64,000 nt of DNA from Streptomyces hundungensis (GCF_003627815.1 NZ_CP032698.1:7936001-8000000); one strand, 5' to 3'. Counted from the stretch's first letter, positions 38,368 to 52,153 are shown. Numbers and translations are program-made. The notes: generated by a model from the sequence alone, not told the origin.

Positions 38368-39962
38368 TCAGAGGCGCAGGGTGCGTCGAAGGTGCAGCCG
38401 CTCGGCGGTCCCGCCCTTGTCCCGTACGTGCCGCACCAGGAGGTCGCTGTCGACGATCGCCGGGTGGCTCTCGTCGTAGTCGATGGCCATCACGACGCCC
38501 ATCCAGGGTTCGAGGCCCATCGCGTACACGTACACCGCCGATGGTTCGAGGGCGTCGACGATGTCCCTCGCCTGAGGAAAGTTGGAACCGTTCAGGCGCC
38601 GGCTCTGGTCGGTCCTGCGGTCCAGCGGTTCGCCGTAGAGCGGACCGTAGATCCAGCTCGCGGCGGCTCCGATGCTCTCCATGCCGATGAACACGGTGTC
38701 GACCGGACCGATCAGGTCGGCCACCTTCGTGTACATCGTCGGCGAGATGTTCGTGGAGTCGGCGGCGAACAGCAGGGAGCGCTCGCCGAACCGGAGCAGC
38801 CAGCCCGTCTTGGCGCGGATCCGCAGATCGCCGTGTTCCCCCAGGAAAGGCAGGGCGACGACTTCGGCGGAGCCGCAGGACAGCGTCTCCAGATCGTCGA
38901 CCTCGACGACGTCGGTGAAGCCGAGCCGGCGCAGGATGCCGCCGAGCCCCGGGTCCACCAGGGTGGCGTTGGTCGACTTGGGAACCAGGACCCTGCCGAC
39001 CCGATGCCGGATCCTCAGCAGGGTCTCGAAGAGCATGTGGTCCTGGTGGTTGTGGGTGATCAGCAGATGGTCGATCCGCTCCGGAAGATCGGCGAAGGTG
39101 AACCGGTTCTCCGCGCCGCCGGGGTAGCCGCCGTAGCTCAGGACCGGGTCCACCAGGAAGGTCGTACCGCGGTAACGGGCGAACACACAGGCGTGGCCGA
39201 CGTATTCGAGGACGTCGTCGCCGCCCGGGGAGCGGCCGGTGGCGACGCGGGTACCGGGGTGGGTTCGAAGTAGGTGAGGAACCGGGCGGCTCGCTCACCT
39301 CGAAGCCCCAACGCGCCTGCCAGACCGTCGAGTTCGGACTCCGTGAGGCCGCCCCGGAAGACCGTGTCGAGCAGCGGGGAGTTCAGGGGGACGTCGATCA
39401 AGAGGTGTTCCGGGTGGTACTCCAGCATGGGAGTGGTGAGCGCGAACTCGCGCGCGTCCTCGACCACGGGTCGCAGACGCACCTGCTGCCACGACTCGTC
39501 GTAGTACTCCGACGCGTACATCAACGGTTCGATGAAGCGGTAGTCGGCCGTGCGGTTGTCCCTGCCGTAGAACACCTCCACCCGTCCCGCCAGTGGCTGC
39601 GGGAGCTCCTGGTAGACGGAATCGAGGCACTCGCCCCGGTGGCGGGGCAGGATGTCCTCCTCCAACTCCCTTATGGCCTCGAAGAGTTCGTCCAGTCGGG
39701 CCCGTTGCGAAGCGGTGTCCCGGTACCAGGTCTCGATGGCCTCGCGGTGCTCGTGGGCGTGGATCCAGGGGCCGCCGTGCATACGGCGCCGGCGGACGGC
39801 CGCCGCGTGGATCTGCGGGTCGGCGAGATAGCTCTCGACGATGGAGGTGAACCGGTTGCGGACGAAGCGGGCGAGGGTCTGCGGGGGCAGCAGGTACGAC
39901 CAGCCGTACCAGCCGGCGATGACCGGCTCGACCGCGATGTCCTGACGCAACGAGTAACGCAT
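38368..39962 (-). pseudogene. cmlA: CmlA diiron beta-hydroxylase, split by an apparent single-base deletion
   Basis: The N-terminal part (from ATG 39962, MRYSLRQDIAVEP, after a GGAG; ATG 39983 is also possible) reads in one frame to ...YFEPTPVP and then degenerates. The continuation RVATGRSPGGDDVLEYVGHACVF through the metallo-beta-lactamase-fold domain (THNHQDH metal ligands) is in another frame to the stop at 38368. One extra base near the GGG at 39249-39251 (CCC on the coding strand) gives a seamless 531-residue protein, close to the 532 residues of CmlA, with HxHxDH at 304-309. The enzyme beta-hydroxylates CmlP-bound p-aminophenylalanine. It may be a true mutation or a sequencing error. 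Confidence 0.85.
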
Positions 39963-39984
39963 GTCGGCGACGGCTCCGTTCATG

Positions 39985-42826
39985 TCAGCGCGGCGACGAC
40001 GCGCGGGCGGCGCCGTTCTGGGGCTCGGCTAGGGGCGCGGCACCGGTCCCGTCCCCGGCTCGGGCGTCGCGGGGCGCGCCGAGGAGACGGCCGAGGATGT
40101 CGTGGTCCACTTCGCGGTGGGCGGTGGGCCAGCCCGGCCCACTCAGCGCCGCCTGCATCGCCGCGAGGAGCGGCGCCGGCACTTCGTCGCCGCCCCGCAC
40201 GCGCTCGAACCACTCCGCGGGGGCCAGGACGTCCGACGGTGTGAGGCCGGTGTGGTGCAGCAACTCCTCGAGGGCGTACGTGCGGTGGACCACCACCTCG
40301 GACCGGGAGCCGGCGGCCCCGGACGCGCTCTCGCCGGTGCCCGATCCGGCGCCGAGGCCCGCGAGCAGCGTCTCGGTCAAGGTGTCGACGTCGCAGACCG
40401 GCACATAGCCGCTGAGTCGGGGCATCGTGCCCACCCGGCGCGCGGTGTCGAGCAAGCCCGTGAACCAGTCGTCCTGGAGGTAGTCGTGATCCTCGGGCCG
40501 GTGCCCGTAGACCAGACCGGGGCGGTAGTGGGAGACGGCGCACCCCACGACGGCGAGGGTGTTGACGTACTCCTCGCTGATCAGCTTCGACCGCGAGTAG
40601 GGGTCGCCCACGGCGTTGAGGGCTCCCGCCGTCAGAGGCACGAAGTCGGCTCCGACCGAGGCCGCGGAGAGGAAGGCGAAGGAGCGGGCTCCGAGGGCCG
40701 CGGCCGCGCGGACGACCAGGGCCGTGTTGCGTACGCTGCCGGAGAGATGGCTGTCGAGCGGCAGCAGATGGTTGACCTGGTAGCCGCAGTGCACCACGGC
40801 GTCGACGACCGGTCCTCGTCGCCGCTCGACCCACCGGTCCAGTTTCTCGTAGGAGGTGGCCCGCACCCGGGCGTAGTCGGCGTCCTCCCGGCCGAAGCGT
40901 GCGCGGTGCGCGGACAGGACGTGGTCGGGATCGCCGGTGCTGACGACGAGGACGGGGCGACCGGCGGCGAGCAGCCGGTCCAGGACGTGTCCTCCGATGA
41001 AGCCGGACGCCCCGGTGAGGAGCACCGTCCGGTCGCCCTCGCCGGGCCAGGGCGGCGGCTCGTGCCGGGTGTCACGGCGCAGCAGCGGCAACTCGCCGCG
41101 CAGGGCGTCCCGTTCGGCCTCCACCCGGCGCAGCAGCGCCTCGACGCCCGACTCGGACGAGGGGGAGGCCTCACCACGCAGCCGGCGCAGGAAGGTGGCC
41201 GGGGCGAAGTCGTAGTCCATCGCGGCGAACGCGGCCTCGACGGCCTCTTCGCCGTACGTCTCGGAGAGCTTGACCTGGATCTGAATCATGGCGAGGGAGC
41301 TGCCGCCCGCATCGAATATCGACGTATCGGGGTCGATCTCCCGGCCCAGAACGGCGGTGACCACGTCGAGCACCCGCCGCAGTTCGGCCGCGTCCCCGGC
41401 CGGTACGCCGTCGGCGAGCGGTGCGAGCCGTTCCCTCAGCGCGCCCCGGTCCACCTTCCCGCCGGAGGTCAGCGGGAGCGCGTCCACCAGCACGACCCGG
41501 TCGGGCACCTCCCAGACGGGCACCAGGTCCCTGATCGTGGCCATCAGCGACTCCTCCGTGGCGTCGCCGCCCGCGGCCGTGAGCAGCAGGATCGTGGTGT
41601 CCTGCCGCACGAGCGCCACGTCGCGGCCCAGATGGTGGGCGAGCGTGGACTCGACGTGAGCGAGGTTCACCCGGTGCCCGAGGCGCTTGATCTGCTCGTC
41701 GATCCGGCCGACGTAGGTGAGCCGGCCCTCTTCGAAGAGGGTCACCACATCACCGGTGGCGTACGCCGGAGAGCCGTCGACCGTGGTGAACGCCGCGTTC
41801 TCGGCCGCGCTGCCGCCGGCGTAGCCCAGTGCCACGCCGTCGCCCACGATGACGAGTTCGCCGGTGCCCGCCGTGGCGTGGTCACCGGTTTCGGGGTCGC
41901 GGACGACGGCCCGGAAGCCGTCGATGGGCGTGCCGATGGTGGAGGTGAAGTCCGTCAGCTCGGCGAGGGAGAAACAGACGGTGGCTTCCGTCGGGCCGTA
42001 GGCGTTGAACACCCGGCTGTACAGAGCCGCCTTGCGGTACTCGCCCTCGCCCAGCGCCTCCCCGCAGAACTCCACCTTCCGGATGCGGCGGCGGGCCGCC
42101 TCGTCGAGCCGCGCGTAGACGGACGGCGACAGCATGGCCAGGTCACAGCCGTGGGCGGCGAGGTGCCGCGAGACGGACCCCAGCCACGAAGGCTGGTCCC
42201 ACACCGGGACGACGAGGCTCGCCCCGGCGTACAGGGTGGCGAGGATCTCGCTGATGGAGGCGTCGAACGAGAGCGACGCGAAGTGCAGGACCTGGTCCTG
42301 CGGCGTGATGTCGAGCAGCCGGCGCAGCGAGCGGCACAGGTTGAGCAACCCGCCGTGCCCGACGTCGACGAGCTTGGGACGGCCTGTCGAGCCCGAGGTG
42401 AAGATGGAGTACGCGACACGCGAGCGGGTCTGCTGCCCGTCCACCCCGTCGGTGGGCGGCGGCCCGGCGGGCCAGCCCACGTCACCGGCGTGCAGGGCGC
42501 GAATGCCGGCCTTCTCGGCACGCACCAGCGCCTCGCGGCTGAAGCAGACCAGGAGCGCCGCGTCCGCGACCCGGACGAACTCCTCGAAGCGGTCGGCGGG
42601 CAGACCGGGGTTCAGTGGGGTGTGCACCGCGTGGCTGCGCATCACCGCCAGGGTCCAGATGACGGCTTCCGCCGTGTGCTCCCCGGCCACGAGGACGCGC
42701 CGGCCCGGGGGGCACTCGCGGTCGATCCGGTGGGCGAGCGCGCTCGTCATCCGGTCGAGTTCCTCGTACGTCCAGTTCCGCCCGGTGGTCCGCAGCGCGA
42801 TCCGCTCGCGATGGCGGCCGAAGAGG

Positions 42827-42852
<26 letters not shown>
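39985..42852 (-). CDS. cmlP: Chloramphenicol NRPS: adenylation - thiolation - thioester reductase
   Basis: 955 aa from GTG 42852, chosen because GGAG lies 6 bases upstream; GTG 42855 is the alternative. The start overlaps cmlH by 26 bases. The A domain has the P-loop-like FTSGSTGRPK (151-160), FNAYGPTEA and the GGKVDR lysine. The T domain Ser519 is in DAGGSSL. The R domain (about 608 on) has VLLTGASGFIGGHV and YSRSK. It activates p-aminophenylalanine, holds it for CmlA and acylation, then releases it reductively as aldehyde. The architecture is complete, with no condensation domain. Confidence 0.95.
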
Positions 42853-45652
<2,800 letters not shown>

Positions 45653-45669
45653 CGCAGGCCACCGCCCTC

Positions 45670-46368
45670 ATGATCCTCATGATCACAGGCACCAGGACCG
45701 GCATCGGCAAGGCCCTCGCGGAGTACTTCCTGGAGGCCGGGCACGATGTCGTGGGGTGCAGCAGACGGCACGCGACCATCGACCACCCGCGCTACCGCCA
45801 CCACGAGGTGGACCTGGCGGACCTCGGTCAGACCAAAAAGATGTTCCGCAGCGTCCGCCAGGAGTACGGAAAGCTCGACGCACTGGTGAACAATGCCGGG
45901 ACCTCGTCGATGAACCACTTCATGACGACCCCCGAAGAGGTGTCGCGGAAGATATTCGACATCAATTTCTTCGCCGTTCTGAACTGCTGCCGCGAAGCGG
46001 TCAAACTGCTGCGGAAGTCGACGGAAAAGAGCTCCGCGATCCTGAATGTCTCCACCGTCGCGGTGCCCTGGGCCATCGAAGGGCAGCTCGCCTACTCGGC
46101 CAGCAAGAGCGCTGTCGAACAACTCGTCCGCGTCATGAGCAAGGAGTTGTCCACATTCGATATCAGGGTGAATGGGATCGGTCTTCCGCCCGTCCATACC
46201 GTACTGACGAGAAGCGTCCCTCGGTCCAAGATCGACACCCTGATCGCACGCCAGGCGATATCCCGTCAGTGCACCACGGACGACATCGTCGGCCCGGTGG
46301 AGTTCCTGATCGGTCGGCAATCGGAGTTCATCACAGGCGAAACGCTCTTTCTTGGGGGTGTGCACTGA
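45670..46368 (+). CDS. cmlJ: Short-chain dehydrogenase/reductase
   Basis: 232 aa. NAD(P) motif TGTRTGIGK near the start (ATG 45679 is an alternative start), NNAG, the catalytic Ser and YSASKSA with Tyr/Lys. Proposed to reduce the aldehyde released by CmlP to the primary alcohol. The gene has visibly lower GC than its neighbours, notably 45940-46200. The S. venezuelae orthologue contains an Lsr2-binding region within the gene (recalled from literature). Confidence 0.88.
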   Translation: MILMITGTRTGIGKALAEYFLEAGHDVVGCSRRHATIDHPRYRHHEVDLADLGQTKKMFRSVRQEYGKLDALVNNAGTSSMNHFMTTPEEVSRKIFDINFFAVLNCCREAVKLLRKSTEKSSAILNVSTVAVPWAIEGQLAYSASKSAVEQLVRVMSKELSTFDIRVNGIGLPPVHTVLTRSVPRSKIDTLIARQAISRQCTTDDIVGPVEFLIGRQSEFITGETLFLGGVH

Positions 46369-47799
46369 ATGCGCGACGAACTGGTACGAAGGTTCGAGGA
46401 CTTCGGCACGCGGACGGCGCTTTTCGACCGCGGGGTCACGGTCACCTACGCGGAGCTGATGAAGCGGATCCGCGACACGAGACAACTACTGGCGCTCCAC
46501 GGAGTGAAGCCGCGCGAGGCAGTGGTGGTCCACGGCGACTACTCGCTGGACTCGGTGGCGACCCTGTTCGCGCTCTTCCTCGACCGGAACGTCGTCGTGC
46601 CGGTGGTGACCCTCACCGACACGACGCTCGACACGGTGGTCGAGCACTGTCGGCCGGGCCATCTGGTCAGGACGACCGAGCACGGTATCGAGATCCAGGA
46701 CCTCGACGCGGCGGACACGGCCGCCCCTGCCGGTTCGCTCGACCCGACCGGCCCGGACGCCCCCGACGGGCAACGGCCCGTTCACGGTCGGCTCGGCGAC
46801 CCGGACGCCGCAGGACTGGTCCTGCTCAGCAGCGGAAGCACCGGCGCGCCGAAGGTCATCCTGCACAGTCTCGACGTCCTGGTCGGCGAGAAGCTCGAAA
46901 AACGACCGCGCCGCCGGCCGAACGCCCTCAACATCCTGATGGTGTTGATGTTCGACCACATCGGCGGCATCAACTCGCTGCTCAGCACCCTGCTCGTCGG
47001 AGGCACGGCGGTCCTTCCCCGGCACCGCACCCCGGACGAGATCTGCGCGCTGATCGAACGCCACCGCATCCTCGTCCTGCCCACGAGTCCGACCTACCTG
47101 AACCTGATCATGGTCGGTGACTACCACCGGACGTACGACCTCAGCAGCTTGCGCCTGATCACCTACGGCACCGAGCCCATGTCCGAGGAACTGCTCCAAC
47201 GAGTCCACCGGACCTTCCCCGGAGTGCGGCTGCTCCAGACCTTCGGCACGAGCGAGACCGGTATCGCGACCACCACGAGCCAATCGTCGAGCAGCACCTA
47301 CTTCAAGATCTCCGACGCCGGCGTCGAGTACCGCATCGTCGACGGCGAACTCCAGCTCAGGAGCCGCACCCAGTTCCTCGGCTATCTGAACTACGACGAC
47401 GACTCGCTGACCGAGGACCGCTGGTTCAGGACCGGGGACCTCGTGGAGGAGGCCGCCGACGGCTACCTGCGGATCAAGGGCCGGGCCAAGGAGATCATCA
47501 ACGTCGGCGGGGAGAAACTCCTGCCCCTGGAACTCGAATCGGTTCTCCTGGGCAGCCCCCTCGTCGAGGACTGCGTCGTTTACGGGAAGCCGAACGCGAT
47601 CACCGGCCAGTCCGTGTGCGTGGACATCAAACCCACGGGCGAGATCACCCGCGCTGCCCTGCGACAGCACGTGATGGAGTTCCTCGCCGGTCGGATCGAG
47701 TCGTTCAAGGTGCCTTCGAAGATCAACTTGGTCGACACGATCGCGATGTCGGACCGCATGAAGAAGCTGCGGTCCCGGCCGGGTGCCGACGAGAAGTGA
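46369..47799 (+). CDS. cmlK: AMP-dependent acyl-CoA/ACP synthetase
   Basis: 476 aa, starting directly after the cmlJ stop (TGAATG), so translationally coupled. Motifs: VLLSSGSTGAPK, TFGTSE, YLRIKGRAKE and a C-terminal lysine segment. It should activate the two-carbon acid (or chloroacetate) for loading onto the ACP. The following gene, cmlS, starts 121 bases on. Confidence 0.92.
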   Translation: MRDELVRRFEDFGTRTALFDRGVTVTYAELMKRIRDTRQLLALHGVKPREAVVVHGDYSLDSVATLFALFLDRNVVVPVVTLTDTTLDTVVEHCRPGHLVRTTEHGIEIQDLDAADTAAPAGSLDPTGPDAPDGQRPVHGRLGDPDAAGLVLLSSGSTGAPKVILHSLDVLVGEKLEKRPRRRPNALNILMVLMFDHIGGINSLLSTLLVGGTAVLPRHRTPDEICALIERHRILVLPTSPTYLNLIMVGDYHRTYDLSSLRLITYGTEPMSEELLQRVHRTFPGVRLLQTFGTSETGIATTTSQSSSSTYFKISDAGVEYRIVDGELQLRSRTQFLGYLNYDDDSLTEDRWFRTGDLVEEAADGYLRIKGRAKEIINVGGEKLLPLELESVLLGSPLVEDCVVYGKPNAITGQSVCVDIKPTGEITRAALRQHVMEFLAGRIESFKVPSKINLVDTIAMSDRMKKLRSRPGADEK

Positions 47800-47920
47800 A
47801 GGCCCTTCTCCCGCCCGCCCGGGTGCGCCGGCCCCGTCCGGCCCCACCCCGTTCCCCCTGTCCTCCCCGCCGCACCGGCGCGGAGTCCCCCCAGTCCGTC
47901 CCCGTCCCAAGGAGTATGTG

Positions 47921-49636
47921 ATGGCACGATCGAAGGTGGCGATCATCGGCGGAGGGCCGGCCGGTAGTGTCGCGGGCCTCACCCTGCACAAGCTCGGCCA
48001 CGACGTCACCGTGTACGAGCGGAGCGCCTTTCCCCGCTACCGCGTCGGCGAGTCCCTGCTGCCCGGCACGATGTCGATCCTCAACCGCCTGGGTCTCCAG
48101 GAGAAGATCGATGCGCAGAACTACGTCAAGAAGCCGTCGGCAACGTTCCTTTGGGGCCAGGACCAGGCCCCCTGGACCTTCTCCTTCGCGGCTCCCAAGG
48201 TCGCGCCCTGGGTCTTCGACCACGCGGTCCAGGTCAAACGCGGCGAGTTCGACCAGCTCCTCCTCGACGAGGCCCGAAGCCGCGGGATAGCCGTCCACGA
48301 GGAGACCCCCGTGACCGATGTGGACCTGTCCGACCCGGACCGGGTGGTCCTGACGGTACGTCAGGGAGGGGAGAGCGTCACCGTCGAGAGCGACTTCGTC
48401 ATCGACGCGGCCGGCTCCGGAAGCCCCCTCGCCCGCAAGCTCGGCCTGCGCCAATACGACGAGTTCTACCGGAACTTCGCCGTCTGGTCGTACTTCCGGA
48501 TGGAGGACCCCTTCCAGGGGGACCTGAAGGGCACCACGTACTCGATCACGTTCGAGGACGGCTGGGTCTGGATGATCCCCGTGAAGGACGACCTGTACAG
48601 CGTCGGGCTGGTCGTCGACCGCTCGAAGGCCGCCGAGGTACGCGAGCGGGGCGCCGACGACTTCTACACGGAAACCCTCGCCAAGTGCGCCAAAGCCATG
48701 GACATCCTCGGGGACGCGGAACAGGCCGACGAGGTCCGCATCGTGCAGGACTGGTCCTACGACACCTCCCTGTTCTCCGCCGATCGCTTCTTCCTCTGCG
48801 GCGACGCGGCCTGCTTCACCGACCCGCTGTTCTCGCAGGGCGTGCACCTGGCCTCGCAGTCGGCCGTCTCGGCCGCCGCGGCCATCGACCGCATCACGCA
48901 CCACGGGGACGAGAAGGACGCGGTGCACGCCTGGTACAACCGCACCTACCGCGAGGCCTATGAGCAATACCACCAGTTCCTCGCCTCCTTCTACACCTTC
49001 GCCTCCTTCACCGAGCCCGACTCCGAGTTCTGGCGCAAGCGCCGCATCACCGAATCCGACGACGATCGACTGACCCGCAAGAAGTGGTTCGAGAGCCTGG
49101 TGGGCAACGGTCCCAAGGACTCCGGCGGCACCGTGGAGTCCTTCCGGGACCGGGCGTCCACGATGATCGCCATCGGCCGCCACCAGCGCCCCGAACTCAG
49201 TGACGACTTCAGCGAGGCCGAGCTGAACGCGGCCCGGATCCGCTGGATCAGCGACCTCACCAAGCGACTGAACAGCATCAGCCGCTTCCAATGGACCGGC
49301 GGCAAGGCCGTGTTGAAGCCGCACTACCGCGTGGAACCGATCGGCCTCCGGCTGGAACAGCGGGAAATCCTGGCCAACGGGGACGGGCTCGACATGGCCC
49401 AGTACCCGATGGACGACGCGACCCGGCAGATCTTCCAGGACCTCGCCGAGGAAGAGTTCGGCTACAAGGCGCTCGTCAAGCGTCTCGGCGCCGTCGGCAA
49501 ACAGGAGTTGAGCACCCAGATCGTCCTGCGCCTGATGGAGTCGGGCCTCCTCACCGGCTACGACAAGCAGGGCGACAAGGTCTACGTCCAGGGCCGGCTC
49601 CACTTCGGAGGCGTCGGCGTCGAGTACGAGGTCTGA
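47921..49636 (+). CDS. cmlS: FAD-dependent halogenase
   Basis: 571 aa from ATG 47921 with AAGGAG, exactly the length of the structurally known CmlS. GGGPAGS binds FAD, Trp215-Pro220 reads WVWMIP (WxWxIP halogenase motif), Lys71 is present, and Asp277 is the residue that covalently holds the flavin in CmlS. A C-terminal winged-helix-like extension is retained. It dichlorinates the acyl group that becomes the dichloroacetyl moiety. Confidence 0.96.
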   Translation: MARSKVAIIGGGPAGSVAGLTLHKLGHDVTVYERSAFPRYRVGESLLPGTMSILNRLGLQEKIDAQNYVKKPSATFLWGQDQAPWTFSFAAPKVAPWVFDHAVQVKRGEFDQLLLDEARSRGIAVHEETPVTDVDLSDPDRVVLTVRQGGESVTVESDFVIDAAGSGSPLARKLGLRQYDEFYRNFAVWSYFRMEDPFQGDLKGTTYSITFEDGWVWMIPVKDDLYSVGLVVDRSKAAEVRERGADDFYTETLAKCAKAMDILGDAEQADEVRIVQDWSYDTSLFSADRFFLCGDAACFTDPLFSQGVHLASQSAVSAAAAIDRITHHGDEKDAVHAWYNRTYREAYEQYHQFLASFYTFASFTEPDSEFWRKRRITESDDDRLTRKKWFESLVGNGPKDSGGTVESFRDRASTMIAIGRHQRPELSDDFSEAELNAARIRWISDLTKRLNSISRFQWTGGKAVLKPHYRVEPIGLRLEQREILANGDGLDMAQYPMDDATRQIFQDLAEEEFGYKALVKRLGAVGKQELSTQIVLRLMESGLLTGYDKQGDKVYVQGRLHFGGVGVEYEV

Positions 49637-49646
49637 CACCGGCGTC

Positions 49647-49674
49647 GGCCTCGCACCCCACCCGATGCGAGGCC
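49647..49674 (+). terminator. Terminator after cmlS
   Basis: A 9-bp perfect stem GGCCTCGCA/TGCGAGGCC with a 10-nt loop, 11 bases past the cmlS stop. It marks the functional end of the cluster. Confidence 0.72.
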
Positions 49675-49892
49675 CTTGAGGCCCAATGCGGGGGGCCCGG
49701 CATGAGGCCCACGAGACCCGATGCGGGTCCGCCCCGAGGACCGACCACCCCTGCACGCCGCCGGGCCACCGCCCCTCCGCTCCTCCCCCCCCCACCTCGC
49801 GGGAGCGGACGGGGCCGGGGCCCGGCGGCGCCCCACACCCTTCACGCCCCCTACGCCCGCCACACCCCTCGCGCCCCGAAGGAGACGGTCCG

Positions 49893-50909
49893 ATGAGCCA
49901 TGTGCGTCCGAAGGAACACACCCATCCGACGCGGCACACGAAACTGCGGGAGCTCGAAGTCTCCCGGATCGGTCTCGGGACGATGGGCATGTCCTTCGGC
50001 TACACGGGTTCCGGCTCGGACGACGCCGCATCCGTCCGCGCCCTGCACCATGCCCTCGACCTCGGTGTGACGTTCATCGACACCGCCGAGATCTACGGGC
50101 CCTACACCAACGAACGGCTCGTCGGCCGGGCGATCCGCGGCCGTCGCCACCAAGTGGTGCTCGCCACGAAGTTCGGACTCGTGTCCCACGCGGGCGGCGG
50201 GCCGGGATGCCTCGACAGCAGCCCGGCGAACGTCCGCACCGCCGTGGAGGGTTCGCTGCGCCGCCTCGGCGTGGACCACATCGACCTGTGCTATCAGCAC
50301 CGCGTCGACCCCGGCACCCCCATCGAGGAGACCGTGGGCGCCCTGGCCGACCTCGTCACCGAGGGCAAGATCGGTCACCTGGGCCTCTCCGAAGCGGGCC
50401 CCGCCACGATCCGCCGCGCACACGCCGTCCACCCGATCACGGCAGTCCAGTCCGAGTACTCCCTGTGGACCCGCGACCCGGAAGAGGCCGTACTGCCCGT
50501 TCTTCGGGAACTCGGCATCGGGTTCGTCGCGTACTCGCCGCTCGGTCACGGCTTCCTCACCGGCACCGTCCGCTCGGCCGGGCACTTCGACGCTGGGGAC
50601 CTCCGGGTGGACAACCCCCGCTTCACCGCGGAGAACCTGCCGAGGAACCTGCGCATCGCCGACGAGATCGAGGCCGTCGCCACCGAAGCCGCGGCCACCC
50701 CGGCCCAGGTGGCCCTGGCCTGGCTGCTCGCCCAGGGGGACGACATCGTGCCGATTCCCGGCAGCCGACGGGCCGCCCGCATCGAGGAGAACACGGCCGC
50801 CGCCGAGATCCGGCTGAACCCCGGGCAACTCGCCCGCCTGGACGCCCTTCCACCCGCCGCGGGCGACCACCACACGGAGGAGCAGATGCTGATGATGGAC
50901 CGCCTGTAA
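49893..50909 (+). CDS. Aldo/keto reductase
   Basis: 338 aa from ATG 49893 with AAGGAG. The catalytic tetrad is visible: Asp and Tyr in FIDTAEIYG, Lys in LATKFG, His in YQHRVDP. The length and YxxR-style loop suit the AKR13-like group that reduces small aldehydes or ketones with NADPH. It follows the cmlS terminator by about 220 bases with its own good RBS; a role in chloramphenicol synthesis is possible but unsupported. Confidence 0.88.
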   Translation: MSHVRPKEHTHPTRHTKLRELEVSRIGLGTMGMSFGYTGSGSDDAASVRALHHALDLGVTFIDTAEIYGPYTNERLVGRAIRGRRHQVVLATKFGLVSHAGGGPGCLDSSPANVRTAVEGSLRRLGVDHIDLCYQHRVDPGTPIEETVGALADLVTEGKIGHLGLSEAGPATIRRAHAVHPITAVQSEYSLWTRDPEEAVLPVLRELGIGFVAYSPLGHGFLTGTVRSAGHFDAGDLRVDNPRFTAENLPRNLRIADEIEAVATEAAATPAQVALAWLLAQGDDIVPIPGSRRAARIEENTAAAEIRLNPGQLARLDALPPAAGDHHTEEQMLMMDRL

Positions 50910-51002
50910 GGCACTACCGCCGGTAAAGCACTCCACCCCCGATCGGACCCGTGGGGCCGACGCGCAGTCCGGCTCGTCGCCCGGCGCTTCCCTCGTGCGG
51001 CA

Positions 51003-51030
51003 ATCCGGTCCGACGGCCGGATCTTTGTGT
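51003..51030 (+). terminator. Probable terminator after the aldo/keto reductase
   Basis: ATCCGG/CCGGAT (51003-51008, 51017-51022) with an 8-nt loop, followed by CTTTGTGT. The stem is short. Confidence 0.5.
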
Positions 51031-51068
51031 CTTACGCCAATACGGGGTGCGACCCGGACTCGTAGAGA

Positions 51069-51104
51069 CTGCCGAACACAACGTCGCCCCGCGGCAGTTG
51101 TGTT
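51069..51104. promoter_or_regulatory. Nested inverted repeats upstream of the methyltransferase
   Basis: AACACAAC (51075-51082) and GTTGTGTT (51097-51104) are perfect 8-bp arms; CTGCCG (51069-51074) and CGGCAG (51092-51097) overlap them as alternative arms. The pairings are mutually exclusive, so this may be an operator or a switching leader hairpin. It ends 50 bases before the start codon. Confidence 0.4.
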
Positions 51105-51153
51105 TCTCCGGGGCGGCATCCACCACACTCGCACCACCACGGGGGAGCATCCC

Positions 51154-51900
51154 ATGTCCGATGCGCGGCAGCAGTACGACCAGATCGGTGAGGCGTTCGA
51201 GGGCTTCAAGACCCTGCCCCTCATCCAGTACGGCGAAGTACCCGGATTCCTGGCGATGGTTGGGGACGTCACGGGCAAGTCCGTCATCGACCTGGGGGGC
51301 GGAACCGGGTTCTACGCCCGCGAGTTGAAGCGGCGCGGCGCGTCCGACGTGTTCTGTATCGACGTCTCCGGCGAGATGATCGCGGTCGGCGAGAAGCTCG
51401 AAGAGGTCACTCCGCTGGGCGTGCGTTACGCGGTCGGCGACGTCGTCGGCATGGGCCAGGTGGGGACGTTCGACGTCGGCGTGGCTGTACAGCTGTTCAA
51501 CTACGCCGAAGACGTCGCCACCGTGGAGAAGCTGTGCCGCGTCGTGCGCGCGAACCTCGCCGAAGGGGCCGAGTTCTTCGTGTTCACCATGAACCCGTCG
51601 TACCGGTTCGACGGGCCGCCGCTGGACAAGTACGGCTTCCGCTGCGAGGCCACCGGTGAGACCTCTCCCATCGGCATCCCCTCGAAGATCACCGCGCTCC
51701 TCGGCGATCACCCCGTCTCCTTCACCGCGATCCCGCCGAGCCGGGAAACGCTGGAGAGCTCCCTGACCGCCGCGGGCTTCACCGGCATCGAGTGGGTGCC
51801 GCTGGAGATCTCACCGGCAGGCATCGAGAAGTACGGCCGGGAGTTCTGGGACGACTTCTACGGCAACCCGCCGCTGACCATGTTGCGTTGCCGCGCCTGA
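51154..51900 (+). CDS. Class I SAM-dependent methyltransferase
   Basis: 248 aa from ATG 51154 with GGGGGAG. The SAM motif VIDLGGGTGFYAREL and the acidic post-II residue (CIDVSG) are standard. The C-terminal half resembles ToxA-like small-molecule methyltransferases. Substrate unknown. An inverted-repeat leader and the TetR gene downstream suggest local regulation. Confidence 0.87.
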   Translation: MSDARQQYDQIGEAFEGFKTLPLIQYGEVPGFLAMVGDVTGKSVIDLGGGTGFYARELKRRGASDVFCIDVSGEMIAVGEKLEEVTPLGVRYAVGDVVGMGQVGTFDVGVAVQLFNYAEDVATVEKLCRVVRANLAEGAEFFVFTMNPSYRFDGPPLDKYGFRCEATGETSPIGIPSKITALLGDHPVSFTAIPPSRETLESSLTAAGFTGIEWVPLEISPAGIEKYGREFWDDFYGNPPLTMLRCRA

Positions 51901-52153
51901 TCGACCGTACGCTCCAGGAGCCGCACGGCCTCGGAGACGATCCGCACCCGGCGGACGCGGAGGGGATCGAGGCGCCGAGCATGCGTAGGCCGCCGGGTGG
52001 AGGGGCAGAGGCTCCGCCCCGGACAGAACCCCACCCCGGGTCGTGATGAGGCGGTCGACCGGCGGCATCATGTGGGGGGTTCTGCCCGTGCCCGAGCAGG
52101 ACAACGGCCCGCCGTTCCCTGCGGACGGCACCCCCGCAGCAATGGAGCGCCTC

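Noticed and set aside
38368..39983. Two separate real genes (a metallo-beta-lactamase and a hypothetical protein)
   Set aside because: Both parts match successive halves of CmlA, and the joint is in the middle of continuous sequence.
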